DNA of 5,098 bases from Deltaproteobacteria bacterium (GTDB taxonomy: Bacteria; Desulfobacterota; Desulfobacteria; Desulfobacterales; Desulfatirhabdiaceae). The stretch lies in assembly GCA_026388755.1 (NCBI GenBank), contig JAPLJE010000473.1:2468-7565 (forward strand), read 5' to 3'. Positions 1 through 5,098 of this stretch are shown here, one piece after another. The notes under the pieces were generated by a model that saw only the letters and a program-made list of their open reading frames with translations, ran no database searches and was not told the DNA's origin. Within the stretch, counting starts at the first letter, position 1, and each line of letters starts with the position of its first letter. The translations under genes were made by a program, and so were the position numbers.

Positions 1-1033
1 AACCGCAGCATTTAATGGATGTGAGATCATACTGATCCAGCAGGGGATGGTTGGTAAAGGCGATATATATGGTGGGAACGGCAATGACCAGTGTGGTTTT
101 GTATTTCTGGACGGCTTTCAGCACCTCGGTGAATGGGGGGATTCCGGCCCTTGGATCCGGAATGCAGACCAGACTGCTGGCGCTGGCGCAGGACCCTATA
201 AGGCAAAGGGTCAGGCCGAAACTGTGGTACCAGGGCAGCACGCCCAGATAACAGTGAAATCCGCCGAAACGGATCTTTTCGGGTGGACCGCCGGGTTCAT
301 GAGGAATTCGTATCCAGTCAAAGACGGCCATGATATCAAAAACAAAATTGGCATGGGTCAGGGGAGCGCCTTTTGGAACGCCGGTGGTGCCGCCCCTATA
401 GATGATGAGTGCCAGGTCCTCGGTAGGGTTGATCTCAACGCGGGGTGCTTGAGGCGATGCCGCGGACACGACATCGTCAAAAAAAAGATGACCCGGGGTG
501 TAACTGCCTGCCTTGGGGATCTTTCCCAGCAAGCTGCCCAAAAAACCCTTCAATGCCGGCAGGTAGGATTTGACGTTGCAGATGACAACCGTTTCAACGT
601 CAGTTCCTTCAATGGCCTTGACCGCAGTTGGATAAAACTGTGGATGATCCATGACAAATACCATTTTGGTGCCGGCATCCTTGAGCTGGTAATTCAACTC
701 ACTGGCCGTGTAGACCGGGTTACAGGTCACGCAGACTGCCCCTACCTTCAGTATCCCAAAAAAAATCGCAGGATAATGGGGGAGATTGGGAAGGAAAATC
801 GCCACCCGGTCTCCTTTTCCGATGCCTTTGGAAGCAAGGAAACTGGCCAGGCGATCTGCCGTATCCTTGACCTGGGCATAGGAGCGCTTTCCATCGCTGA
901 AAATCGTGTATGTCTGGTTGGGGAAATCGCGGGCAGCATCATCCAGAAAGGAAAACAGGGGTTTTTCAAAACCGGAAATCTCGCGTAGAACGTCTTTTGG
1001 CCATCGGGTCGTGGGCCAGGGGGGTAGTGCCAT
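1..1033 (-). CDS. Long-chain fatty acid-CoA ligase (AMP-binding, FadD-like), partial: C-terminus beyond left edge
   Basis: The frame is open for 344 codons from ATG (1033-1031) to the left edge. It is the N-terminal two thirds of an ANL-superfamily acyl-CoA synthetase; such proteins are usually about 550 residues. The family activates fatty acids with ATP to acyl-adenylates and then transfers the acyl group to CoA, feeding beta-oxidation or lipid synthesis. Visible marks are the phosphate-binding loop YRGGTTGVPKG (residues 212-222), the block LPWYHSFGLT starting at residue 266, and the end SIKCCG, just where the family continues into its GGAPL-like segment. The AMP-binding YGxTE motif, the hinge and the C-terminal lid lie outside the window. 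One oddity is Arg213, where relatives have Thr or Ser (see findings). The start is fixed by a strong AGGAGG 8 nt or so upstream. The gene lies 36 nt after the response regulator on the same strand, so it is probably cotranscribed. The exact chain-length preference cannot be read from the sequence. Confidence 0.93.
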   Translation of the reverse strand, partial: MALPPWPTTRWPKDVLREISGFEKPLFSFLDDAARDFPNQTYTIFSDGKRSYAQVKDTADRLASFLASKGIGKGDRVAIFLPNLPHYPAIFFGILKVGAVCVTCNPVYTASELNYQLKDAGTKMVFVMDHPQFYPTAVKAIEGTDVETVVICNVKSYLPALKGFLGSLLGKIPKAGSYTPGHLFFDDVVSAASPQAPRVEINPTEDLALIIYRGGTTGVPKGAPLTHANFVFDIMAVFDWIRIPHEPGGPPEKIRFGGFHCYLGVLPWYHSFGLTLCLIGSCASASSLVCIPDPRAGIPPFTEVLKAVQKYKTTLVIAVPTIYIAFTNHPLLDQYDLTSIKCCG

Positions 1034-1041
1034 AGGGTCAG

Positions 1042-1047
1042 CCTCCT
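1042..1047 (-). promoter_or_regulatory. Strong Shine-Dalgarno site of the acyl-CoA ligase gene
   Basis: On the minus strand AGGAGG stands 8 nt before the ATG at 1033. It decides the start of the ligase. It is much stronger than anything in front of the kinase or regulator genes, so the enzyme may be translated more efficiently than the two regulators on the same transcript (inference). Confidence 0.85.
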
Positions 1048-1069
1048 GTTCTGCGTTGTGAAAAGATGG

Positions 1070-1852
1070 TTAGGGGTCCAATAATTTCTGAAGAAAAGAT
1101 TTTTCAGGTTGCGGTGTCTGTAAATCCGGATCAAAAATATATCCGACTGATCTTAAACTTCTAAAATATCGCGGTTTTCGGGGGTTCTCCTCAAAATATT
1201 TGCGGAGACGGACAATAAAATTATCAACGGTTCGCGTTGTGGTTTCGCGGGTATAACCCCACCCGATTTCCAGAAGCCTGTCCCGTGACAGGGGCTTGCC
1301 CTTGTTGGCGATAAACAGTTTGAGAAGCTTTATTTCCTGTTCGGTGAGATGAATGATTCCTTTGGTGGTGTTGGCAGAGGCGGTTTCAAAGTCGATCCGG
1401 TTATTGCCAAACTCGAAAACTCTGGGAAGAGATGAAAAAACGGACGCTGCTTCAGATGACTGCTGCTGATTCCAGGATGAGCGGGTCAGCAGCCGTTCGA
1501 TTCTCAGCAGGAATTCCTCAAGATCAAAGGGTTTGCTCAGATAGTCATCCACGCCGAAAGACAGCCCTTTAACCTTGTCTTCGGATGCGGATTTGGCTGA
1601 AAGGATAAGAATGGGCAGTTGTTCGTCCACAAACCGAATATTCTGCAGCACGGAGAGACCGTCGATGCCTGGAAGCATGATGTCCAGCACAATCAGGCTG
1701 GGTCGCCATTCCTTCCATTGCTGAAGTCCGGCGAATCCGTTGGCGGCGATTCGGACGGAATATCCCTGAAGCGAAAGGTTGAGTTTTAACCCTTCAGCAA
1801 TATGTTCATCATCTTCGATGACCAGAATGCGATATTTCCCGGTTGTTTCCAT
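1070..1852 (-). CDS. Response regulator, OmpR/PhoB family (receiver + winged helix)
   Basis: A 260-residue DNA-binding response regulator. The receiver domain (about residues 7-122) has the acidic pocket Glu13-Asp14-Asp15, the phospho-acceptor Asp57 in VLDIMLPG, Ser85 in the switch position, Tyr104 and the conserved Lys107 in KPF. A Gln/Ser-rich linker (about 124-143) leads to a winged-helix domain (about 144-241) with HLTEQEIKLLKLF, a recognition-helix region around TRTVDNFIVRLRKYF and the wing signature SLRSVGYIF. All catalytic receiver residues are present, so it should be phosphorylated by the kinase encoded 25 nt upstream. At 260 residues it is a little longer than the usual 225-240, owing to the linker and an 18-residue C-terminal tail. 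No good ribosome-binding site precedes the ATG; an upstream ATG at 1860 is out of frame. The target genes are not known. The repeats in the divergent region at 2944-2962 are a natural candidate for its operator. Confidence 0.95.
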   Translation of the reverse strand: METTGKYRILVIEDDEHIAEGLKLNLSLQGYSVRIAANGFAGLQQWKEWRPSLIVLDIMLPGIDGLSVLQNIRFVDEQLPILILSAKSASEDKVKGLSFGVDDYLSKPFDLEEFLLRIERLLTRSSWNQQQSSEAASVFSSLPRVFEFGNNRIDFETASANTTKGIIHLTEQEIKLLKLFIANKGKPLSRDRLLEIGWGYTRETTTRTVDNFIVRLRKYFEENPRKPRYFRSLRSVGYIFDPDLQTPQPEKSFLQKLLDP

Positions 1853-1877
1853 ATTGATTCATGTAAAGAAAGGCATT

Positions 1878-2837
1878 TCAGGCAGAGGCTTTATACGGCA
1901 GGATTACCGTAAAAACCGTGCCTTTTCCGATTCCCGGACTTTTTGCGATGATTTTTCCCTTGTGAATCCGGACGATGGTATCCACGAGATACAGGCCAAG
2001 CCCGCTTCCCCTGGCGGTCATGTCATCAGACTTTCCTACCTGATAGAACTTGCGAAATATCTTCCTGATTTCTGATTTATCTATCCCAATGCCGTTATCG
2101 GTAAAATGAAGGTACAGTTTATTCGATCGATGCTCAATTGTGATGTCAATTTCAGGTATATCAGACGTATTGTATTTTACGGCATTGGTCAAGAGATTCA
2201 TCATCAGCATTTCAAATAATGATGTGTTAAGCCGGTATTCATACGACTTGCCGGAGGGATGATGGAAATGAATCCGGCTTTTTCTAAACTGATCTGTGTG
2301 GTTGTGGAGAAACCGTTCGATTTCAGTTACGATGTTCAGGGTGAGAATCTCCCCGCCATAGCTCCGGCTTTCAATTTTGGCGATGTTCAGAATCCGGTTG
2401 ATGGTGTTCGACAAACGGGCCACATCCTGGGTCATGTAGCGGATGTATTTGATCTGATCCTCGTTGTAGCGTTGATATTTTAATGCCGTATCCAGATACA
2501 ATCTTAACGAGGTTACCGGTGTTTTCAGCTCATGGGTGAAATTGTTGATGAAATTCTGCTGAAGCCGGTAGAGTTGATATATTTTTTGCTGATAGACAAA
2601 GATGATGAGTATTCCGATTAAAATGATGCCAACCAGAAGCGAAAGCACAAGAATCACGATCCAGGTGCGGGATTCCAGAACCTGTCTCCGATCCAGGTCG
2701 AACCGCTGGAGCATGTCCGAAAGAACCGTATTCACTTCCATATACCAGTAGATATATAGAAAAAGGGATACAGCCAGCGCTACTGTGGAAAGAATGAAGA
2801 TGAATATGGGGTGAAGATACCATCTGGATTGAGACAT
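1878..2837 (-). CDS. Membrane sensor histidine kinase (HisKA-HATPase), no HAMP, minimal sensor
   Basis: A 319-residue histidine kinase, the presumed partner of the regulator encoded next. Two hydrophobic helices (about residues 10-32 and 59-81) flank a loop of only about 26 residues, too small for a folded periplasmic sensor. Just 20 residues separate the second helix from the H-box FTHELKTPVTSL (phospho-acceptor His102), so there is no room for a HAMP domain. The ATPase domain has the N-box around Asn214 and Asn218 (MNLLTNAVKYN), the G1 box DNGIGID (Asp247), the F-box IFRKFYQVG (260-268) and the G2 box GSGLGL (277-282). It is complete and probably active. The architecture resembles small intramembrane-sensing kinases, so the signal may be membrane state, a membrane partner or a lipid; this is inference. 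The ATG at 2837 is the first codon of the hydrophobic N-terminal protein and lacks an obvious Shine-Dalgarno site. The gene heads the minus-strand operon. Confidence 0.95.
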   Translation of the reverse strand: MSQSRWYLHPIFIFILSTVALAVSLFLYIYWYMEVNTVLSDMLQRFDLDRRQVLESRTWIVILVLSLLVGIILIGILIIFVYQQKIYQLYRLQQNFINNFTHELKTPVTSLRLYLDTALKYQRYNEDQIKYIRYMTQDVARLSNTINRILNIAKIESRSYGGEILTLNIVTEIERFLHNHTDQFRKSRIHFHHPSGKSYEYRLNTSLFEMLMMNLLTNAVKYNTSDIPEIDITIEHRSNKLYLHFTDNGIGIDKSEIRKIFRKFYQVGKSDDMTARGSGLGLYLVDTIVRIHKGKIIAKSPGIGKGTVFTVILPYKASA

Positions 2838-2886
2838 TATTTCAACTGTCAGAAATGTTGGGGGTTATTCTTGGTATTTGCAACTT

Positions 2887-2913
2887 CCTATAATAGCCGC
2901 TTGATGATGTCAA
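2887..2913 (-). promoter_or_regulatory. Candidate promoter of the kinase-regulator-ligase operon
   Basis: On the minus strand a perfect TTGACA (2913-2908) is followed after 15 nt by TATAGG (2892-2887); an overlapping TATTAT lies at 2895-2890. The spacing is shorter than the usual 16-18, so the promoter would be weak or need an activator. Transcription would begin near 2880, giving a leader of about 40 nt. The same bases read TATAAT on the plus strand (2889-2894), but no partner -35 is seen there. The call rests on motif matching only. Confidence 0.35.
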
Positions 2914-2943
2914 CCTGCATTTCAGACGGGAACGTTCGGCGGT

Positions 2944-2962
2944 TTTTGTAAAACTTTTGTAA
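2944..2962. promoter_or_regulatory. TTTTGTAA direct repeat with 11-bp period: candidate response-regulator operator
   Basis: The octamer TTTTGTAA occurs at 2944-2951 and again at 2955-2962, start to start exactly 11 bp (TTACAAAA-N3-TTACAAAA on the other strand). OmpR/PhoB-family regulators typically bind as head-to-tail dimers to half-sites about 10-11 bp apart. The repeat lies between the divergently transcribed kinase and acyltransferase genes, roughly 30 bp upstream of the kinase-side TTGACA and about 40 bp upstream of the acyltransferase-side -10. It could serve either direction. Binding by the local regulator is inference. Confidence 0.5.
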
Positions 2963-2978
2963 CCTGTCAAATTCATTC

Positions 2979-3007
2979 TGTTATTTCAGTTCATGAATCA
3001 TTACAAT
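2979..3007 (+). promoter_or_regulatory. Candidate promoter of the acyltransferase gene (-10 TACAAT)
   Basis: TACAAT at 3002-3007 differs from the -10 consensus at one base. At the right distance (17 nt) the -35 position holds TGTTAT (2979-2984), a poor match, as seen in promoters that need an activator. Transcription would start near 3014, about 17 nt before the TTG start at 3031. The sequence TTACAATACAAAA at 3001-3013 also resembles the TTACAAAA half-site seen on the opposite strand in the upstream repeat. Confidence 0.3.
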
Positions 3008-3030
3008 ACAAAAACATGGAATGAGCCGAT

Positions 3031-4062
3031 TTGATACGGGTCGTCAACGATAATCTATGGGCAACTTGTCGAAAGGACTCCGATACGCTCAAATACCTGC
3101 CTTGCCCAGTTCGTGGGTGTATATCCTTGTTGCTGTGCCTTTTGAATACCACCCTGCTTTCAACCACACTGCTGATCATTGCGTTATTCAAGTTCGTGAT
3201 TCCCGTCGGAATTTGGCGAAAGTGCTGCGACACGGTCATTAACTGGATTGCCGGATCCTGGATAGCGATCAATAACTGGAACATTCGGCTGACAAACCCT
3301 GCCCGGTGGGACGTTCAGGGAGTTGATGCGCTTGATAAAAAAGGATGGTACATGGTCGTGGCCAACCATCAATCCTGGCTGGATATTCTGGTGCTACAGA
3401 AGATTTTTCATAGAAAGATACCATTTTTGAAGTTTTTTTTAAAAAAAGAGCTGATCTGGGTTCCTTTTCTGGGTCTGGCATGGTGGGCGCTGGATTTTCC
3501 ATTCATGAAACGATATACTAAATCCTTTTTGAAAAAACATCCGCATCTGAAAGGAAAGGATCTGGAAATCACTCAAAAAGCCTGTGAAAAATTTAAAACC
3601 ATGCCTGTTTCGGTCATGAATTTTCTGGAAGGTACCCGTTTTACACCCGAGAAGCACCGCAGACAGCAGTCGCCTTTCGTTCATCTGCTGAAACCCAAAG
3701 CCGGCGGAATTGCTTTTGTCCTGGCAGCCATGGGAGAGCAGATGCATCAGATGCTGAATGTAACCATTGCCTATCCGGATGGCGCCAGAAATTTCTGGCA
3801 GTTTCTCTGCGGGAATGTCAGAGAAATCCGGGTGCGTGTGGAATCGCGCCCAATTGATCCGGAGCTGGTCGGAGACTATTTTACGAACAAGAAGTTTCGC
3901 GTTACGTTTCAGAATCACCTGAACGTGATGTGGGCAGAAAAAGATGCCCTGCTTGCCACCTTGATGTATCAGCCCGTTGCGTCTCATGTCCCTGCATCCG
4001 AAGCGGAGAATGCCGAAGGCCTTGATGTCTGCCGACAGTGTCCGGATATGCTTCAATCCTGA
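3031..4062 (+). CDS. Membrane-bound lysophospholipid acyltransferase, PlsC/YihG family
   Basis: A 343-residue acyltransferase very like E. coli YihG, an inner-membrane lysophosphatidate acyltransferase that adds the second acyl chain in phospholipid synthesis. An N-terminal membrane helix (about residues 31-57) precedes the catalytic motif NHQSWLD (112-118), whose His113 and Asp118 form the HX4D centre. Other family blocks are LKKELIWVPFLGLAWWALDFPFMKR (block about 137-161), the acceptor-binding EGTR (200-203) in NFLEGTRFTPEKH, and KAGGIAF with NVTIAYPD further on. About 30 residues at the C-terminus go beyond YihG. No in-frame ATG precedes the catalytic domain. An in-frame TGA at 3022 limits the frame, leaving TTG at 3031 (with GGAATGAG just upstream) as the likeliest start; TTG codons at 3127 or 3130 would trim the protein to begin at the membrane helix. 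The gene diverges from the two-component operon. Function is well supported; the acyl donor (acyl-ACP or acyl-CoA) and acceptor are not determined by the sequence. Confidence 0.92.
   Translation: MIRVVNDNLWATCRKDSDTLKYLPCPVRGCISLLLCLLNTTLLSTTLLIIALFKFVIPVGIWRKCCDTVINWIAGSWIAINNWNIRLTNPARWDVQGVDALDKKGWYMVVANHQSWLDILVLQKIFHRKIPFLKFFLKKELIWVPFLGLAWWALDFPFMKRYTKSFLKKHPHLKGKDLEITQKACEKFKTMPVSVMNFLEGTRFTPEKHRRQQSPFVHLLKPKAGGIAFVLAAMGEQMHQMLNVTIAYPDGARNFWQFLCGNVREIRVRVESRPIDPELVGDYFTNKKFRVTFQNHLNVMWAEKDALLATLMYQPVASHVPASEAENAEGLDVCRQCPDMLQS
3433..3447 (+). repeat. T8A7 homopolymer tract inside the acyltransferase gene
   Basis: Eight T (3433-3440) are followed directly by seven A (3441-3447), encoding Phe-Phe-Leu-Lys-Lys (residues 135-139) between the NHX4D and EGTR motifs. 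Read in frame, the A7 run has the shape of a slippery heptamer (A AAA AAA). Loss or gain of one base here would truncate the enzyme before the EGTR motif. The reading frame is intact in this sequence. Confidence 0.8.
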
Positions 4063-4136
4063 TGCTATCATTGACATCACGATCCGTTGTCGGCAGGAAA
4101 GCCAGGCGTCTTGAAGGGCCAGTGGATTTTTCCTGA

Positions 4137-4165
4137 TTGACAATGTGTGATATTTTGTCTATCGT
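4137..4165 (+). promoter_or_regulatory. Candidate sigma70 promoter of the LEA14-like lipoprotein gene
   Basis: A perfect TTGACA (4137-4142) is followed after 17 nt by TATCGT (4160-4165), which matches the -10 consensus at four positions; TATACT at 4165-4170 is a better hexamer but at 22 nt. Transcription would begin near 4172, leaving a leader of about 90 nt. It lies in the 202-nt gap after the acyltransferase gene, so the lipoprotein is probably transcribed on its own, with or without read-through. The rest of this gap shows nothing I can name. Confidence 0.45.
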
Positions 4166-4264
4166 ATACTTAACAGCACTCTTCTGGTCGTTCTCAACAC
4201 AATATCGAGATTTGCTTGGCACTTTCATACGAACAGACCCTGACAACAACAAAAGGATCAAACC

Positions 4265-4762
4265 ATGCGTTTTCATAACAGACGGAATGCGTTGATCGCT
4301 GGCTGCCTGTGGCTCTGCATTTTGATATTATCAGCCTGTTCCATGCCTGGCCAGCGGGTTGAACCGCCGCGGATTACCCTTTCTTCCATTAAGATTCAGG
4401 ATATAAACCTTTTTGAAGCCGTTCTTCATATAGAGGTGCGGGTCGTAAACCCACAGGACGCATCCTATGAAATTAAAGGCATAGATTGCGTGCTGGACCT
4501 GGACCAGGTCAAACTGGCATCAGGCGTTTCCAATACGCCGACCCATATCCCTTCGCTTGAATCCGCCGTTATTCCCTTGACCATTTATTCTTCGGTCGAA
4601 GACATGGCAAAATGTTTAAAAGAACTTAAAGGCAAAGATAAAATCAATTATAATATCAAGGGAAAACTGCATCTTGCCGGAGGTTTTTTAAAACCGTCCA
4701 TGATCGCGTTCAATACTGATGGCCAGATTTCTCTGCAGGGGTTGAAAGACTTGAAATTATGA
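4265..4762 (+). CDS. Lipoprotein with LEA14/WHy (LEA type 2) domain
   Basis: A 165-residue secreted lipoprotein. A basic N-terminus (RFHNRR), a hydrophobic stretch and the lipobox LSAC put the lipidated cysteine at residue 25. Ser26 after it, rather than Asp, favours outer-membrane sorting under the usual Lol rule. The mature part (about 36-165) is a beta-rich LEA type 2/WHy domain: alternating hydrophobic strands, the typical VVNPQDASYEIKG segment with Asn62-Pro63, and the later strands YNIKGKLHL and FNTDGQISLQG. Bacterial members of this family are small envelope proteins, often linked to stress, with no known enzymatic activity; the precise role here is unknown. AAAGGA 7 nt before the ATG supports the start. 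The gene follows the acyltransferase by 202 nt and its last 6 nt overlap the end of the convergent gene to the right. Cys113 in the mature domain (KCLKEL) is a second, non-lipobox cysteine. Confidence 0.9.
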   Translation: MRFHNRRNALIAGCLWLCILILSACSMPGQRVEPPRITLSSIKIQDINLFEAVLHIEVRVVNPQDASYEIKGIDCVLDLDQVKLASGVSNTPTHIPSLESAVIPLTIYSSVEDMAKCLKELKGKDKINYNIKGKLHLAGGFLKPSMIAFNTDGQISLQGLKDLKL

Positions 4763-5098
4763 CCCCGTCGATGCTGGGCTCGAATTCGTGTCTTTCTGAC
4801 TGATCAGCTGTTTTACAGCCTCCAGCAGCGGAGACGTCAGTGGACGCCACTTGGGTTTTATCGCCTTGTCTTCCAGCCATTCAAATTCTACAGCTTCCAG
4901 CCGTTCCGGAATCACTCGCTCCCCTTGCTGGCCGTATGTTGTTTGCGGATAATACTCTATCCAGAGCATCCGGGAAGGATCAATGTTGAAGTCATTTGTC
5001 ACGCAGGTTGCGATGTGGCTCGTGCAGCTTCGAATGGTCATCTTGCTTTCCGGAACATCCGTAATCACGACAATAATGGGTTTCAGAAAAGAGACTCC
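4757..5098 (-). CDS. Conserved-looking hypothetical protein, 5' end beyond right edge
   Basis: I do not recognise this family. The frame is open from the right edge to TAA at 4757-4759, giving 113 residues without an upstream stop, so the true start is probably outside; a GTG at 5068 would give a 103-residue product. Reasons to think it real are a plausible globular composition and a hydrophobic strand (PIIVVITDVPES) followed by a segment with Cys25 and Cys32 (numbered from the window edge). It also has the aromatic-rich stretches SRMLWIEYYP and EAVEFEWLEDKAIKPKWRPLTSP, a predicted helix LLEAVKQLI and a polar Ser/Thr tail. There is no signal peptide, membrane helix or known catalytic motif in the visible part. 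It converges on the lipoprotein gene with a 6-nt overlap of the 3' ends and no terminator hairpin between them. Its function is unknown. Confidence 0.75.
   Translation of the reverse strand, partial: GVSFLKPIIVVITDVPESKMTIRSCTSHIATCVTNDFNIDPSRMLWIEYYPQTTYGQQGERVIPERLEAVEFEWLEDKAIKPKWRPLTSPLLEAVKQLISQKDTNSSPASTGS

Noticed and set aside
47..988. Long plus-strand open frame (313 codons)
   Set aside because: It is antisense to the acyl-CoA ligase, whose minus-strand translation carries clear family motifs along the whole stretch. The antisense product is low-complexity and has no recognisable domain.
748..1134. Minus-strand open frame of 128 codons across the ligase start
   Set aside because: It is out of frame with both the ligase and the regulator and overlaps the ends of both; the product looks like random sequence.
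2880..2905. Sigma54-type promoter on the minus strand, suggested by TTGCA
   Set aside because: The GG expected 10 nt before GC of the -12 element is absent.
2930..2937. Palindrome GAACGTTC in the divergent intergenic region
   Set aside because: Eight bases without extended flanking symmetry are expected by chance; no second copy is seen nearby.
4094..4135. Inverted repeat CAGGAAA ... TTTCCTG after the acyltransferase gene, possible terminator
   Set aside because: The arms are only 7 bp with a loop of about 28 nt and no T run follows, so a Rho-independent terminator is not supported.
3439..4143. Minus-strand open frame of 234 codons
   Set aside because: It is antisense to the acyltransferase, which has intact catalytic motifs through this stretch; no domain or membrane signature is seen in the antisense product.
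3902..4276. Minus-strand open frame of 124 codons spanning the acyltransferase end and the gap before the lipoprotein gene
   Set aside because: Its composition is unlike a protein-coding gene, it has no ribosome-binding site, and it lies antisense over the lipoprotein promoter and start.

Overview
The window fits a moderate-GC Gram-negative bacterium. The gene products (a FadD-type acyl-CoA ligase, a YihG-type acyltransferase and a LEA14-like lipoprotein) resemble those of anaerobic Desulfobacterota, the former Deltaproteobacteria. That placement is by protein flavour only, because no rRNA or other marker gene is present. I see no tRNA, rRNA, CRISPR array, insertion sequence or phage gene.

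Left part (1-2837), all on the minus strand and read right to left: a small sensor histidine kinase (2837-1878), an OmpR/PhoB-family response regulator (1852-1070) and the first 344 codons of a long-chain acyl-CoA synthetase (1033-1, running off the left edge). The gaps are only 25 and 36 nt, with no terminator visible between genes, so this looks like one transcript in which a two-component system is joined to a fatty-acid-activating enzyme. The kinase has two membrane helices, a loop of about 26 residues and no HAMP domain, which suggests it senses something at or in the membrane.

Middle (2838-3030): a divergent intergenic region. It carries a TTTTGTAA direct repeat with an 11-bp period, the spacing typical of tandem OmpR/PhoB-family binding, plus candidate promoter elements for both directions.

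Right part: a plus-strand membrane acyltransferase of the PlsC/YihG group (3031-4062, probably a TTG start). It is followed, after a 202-nt gap with its own likely promoter, by a LEA14/WHy-domain lipoprotein (4265-4762). The last gene, on the minus strand (4757-5098), is an unrecognised protein whose 5' end lies outside the window. Its 3' end overlaps that of the lipoprotein gene by 6 nt.

As a working idea (inference), the kinase and regulator may respond to the state of the envelope or its acyl chains. They may control acyl-chain activation (acyl-CoA ligase) and phospholipid acylation (acyltransferase) through the shared divergent region.
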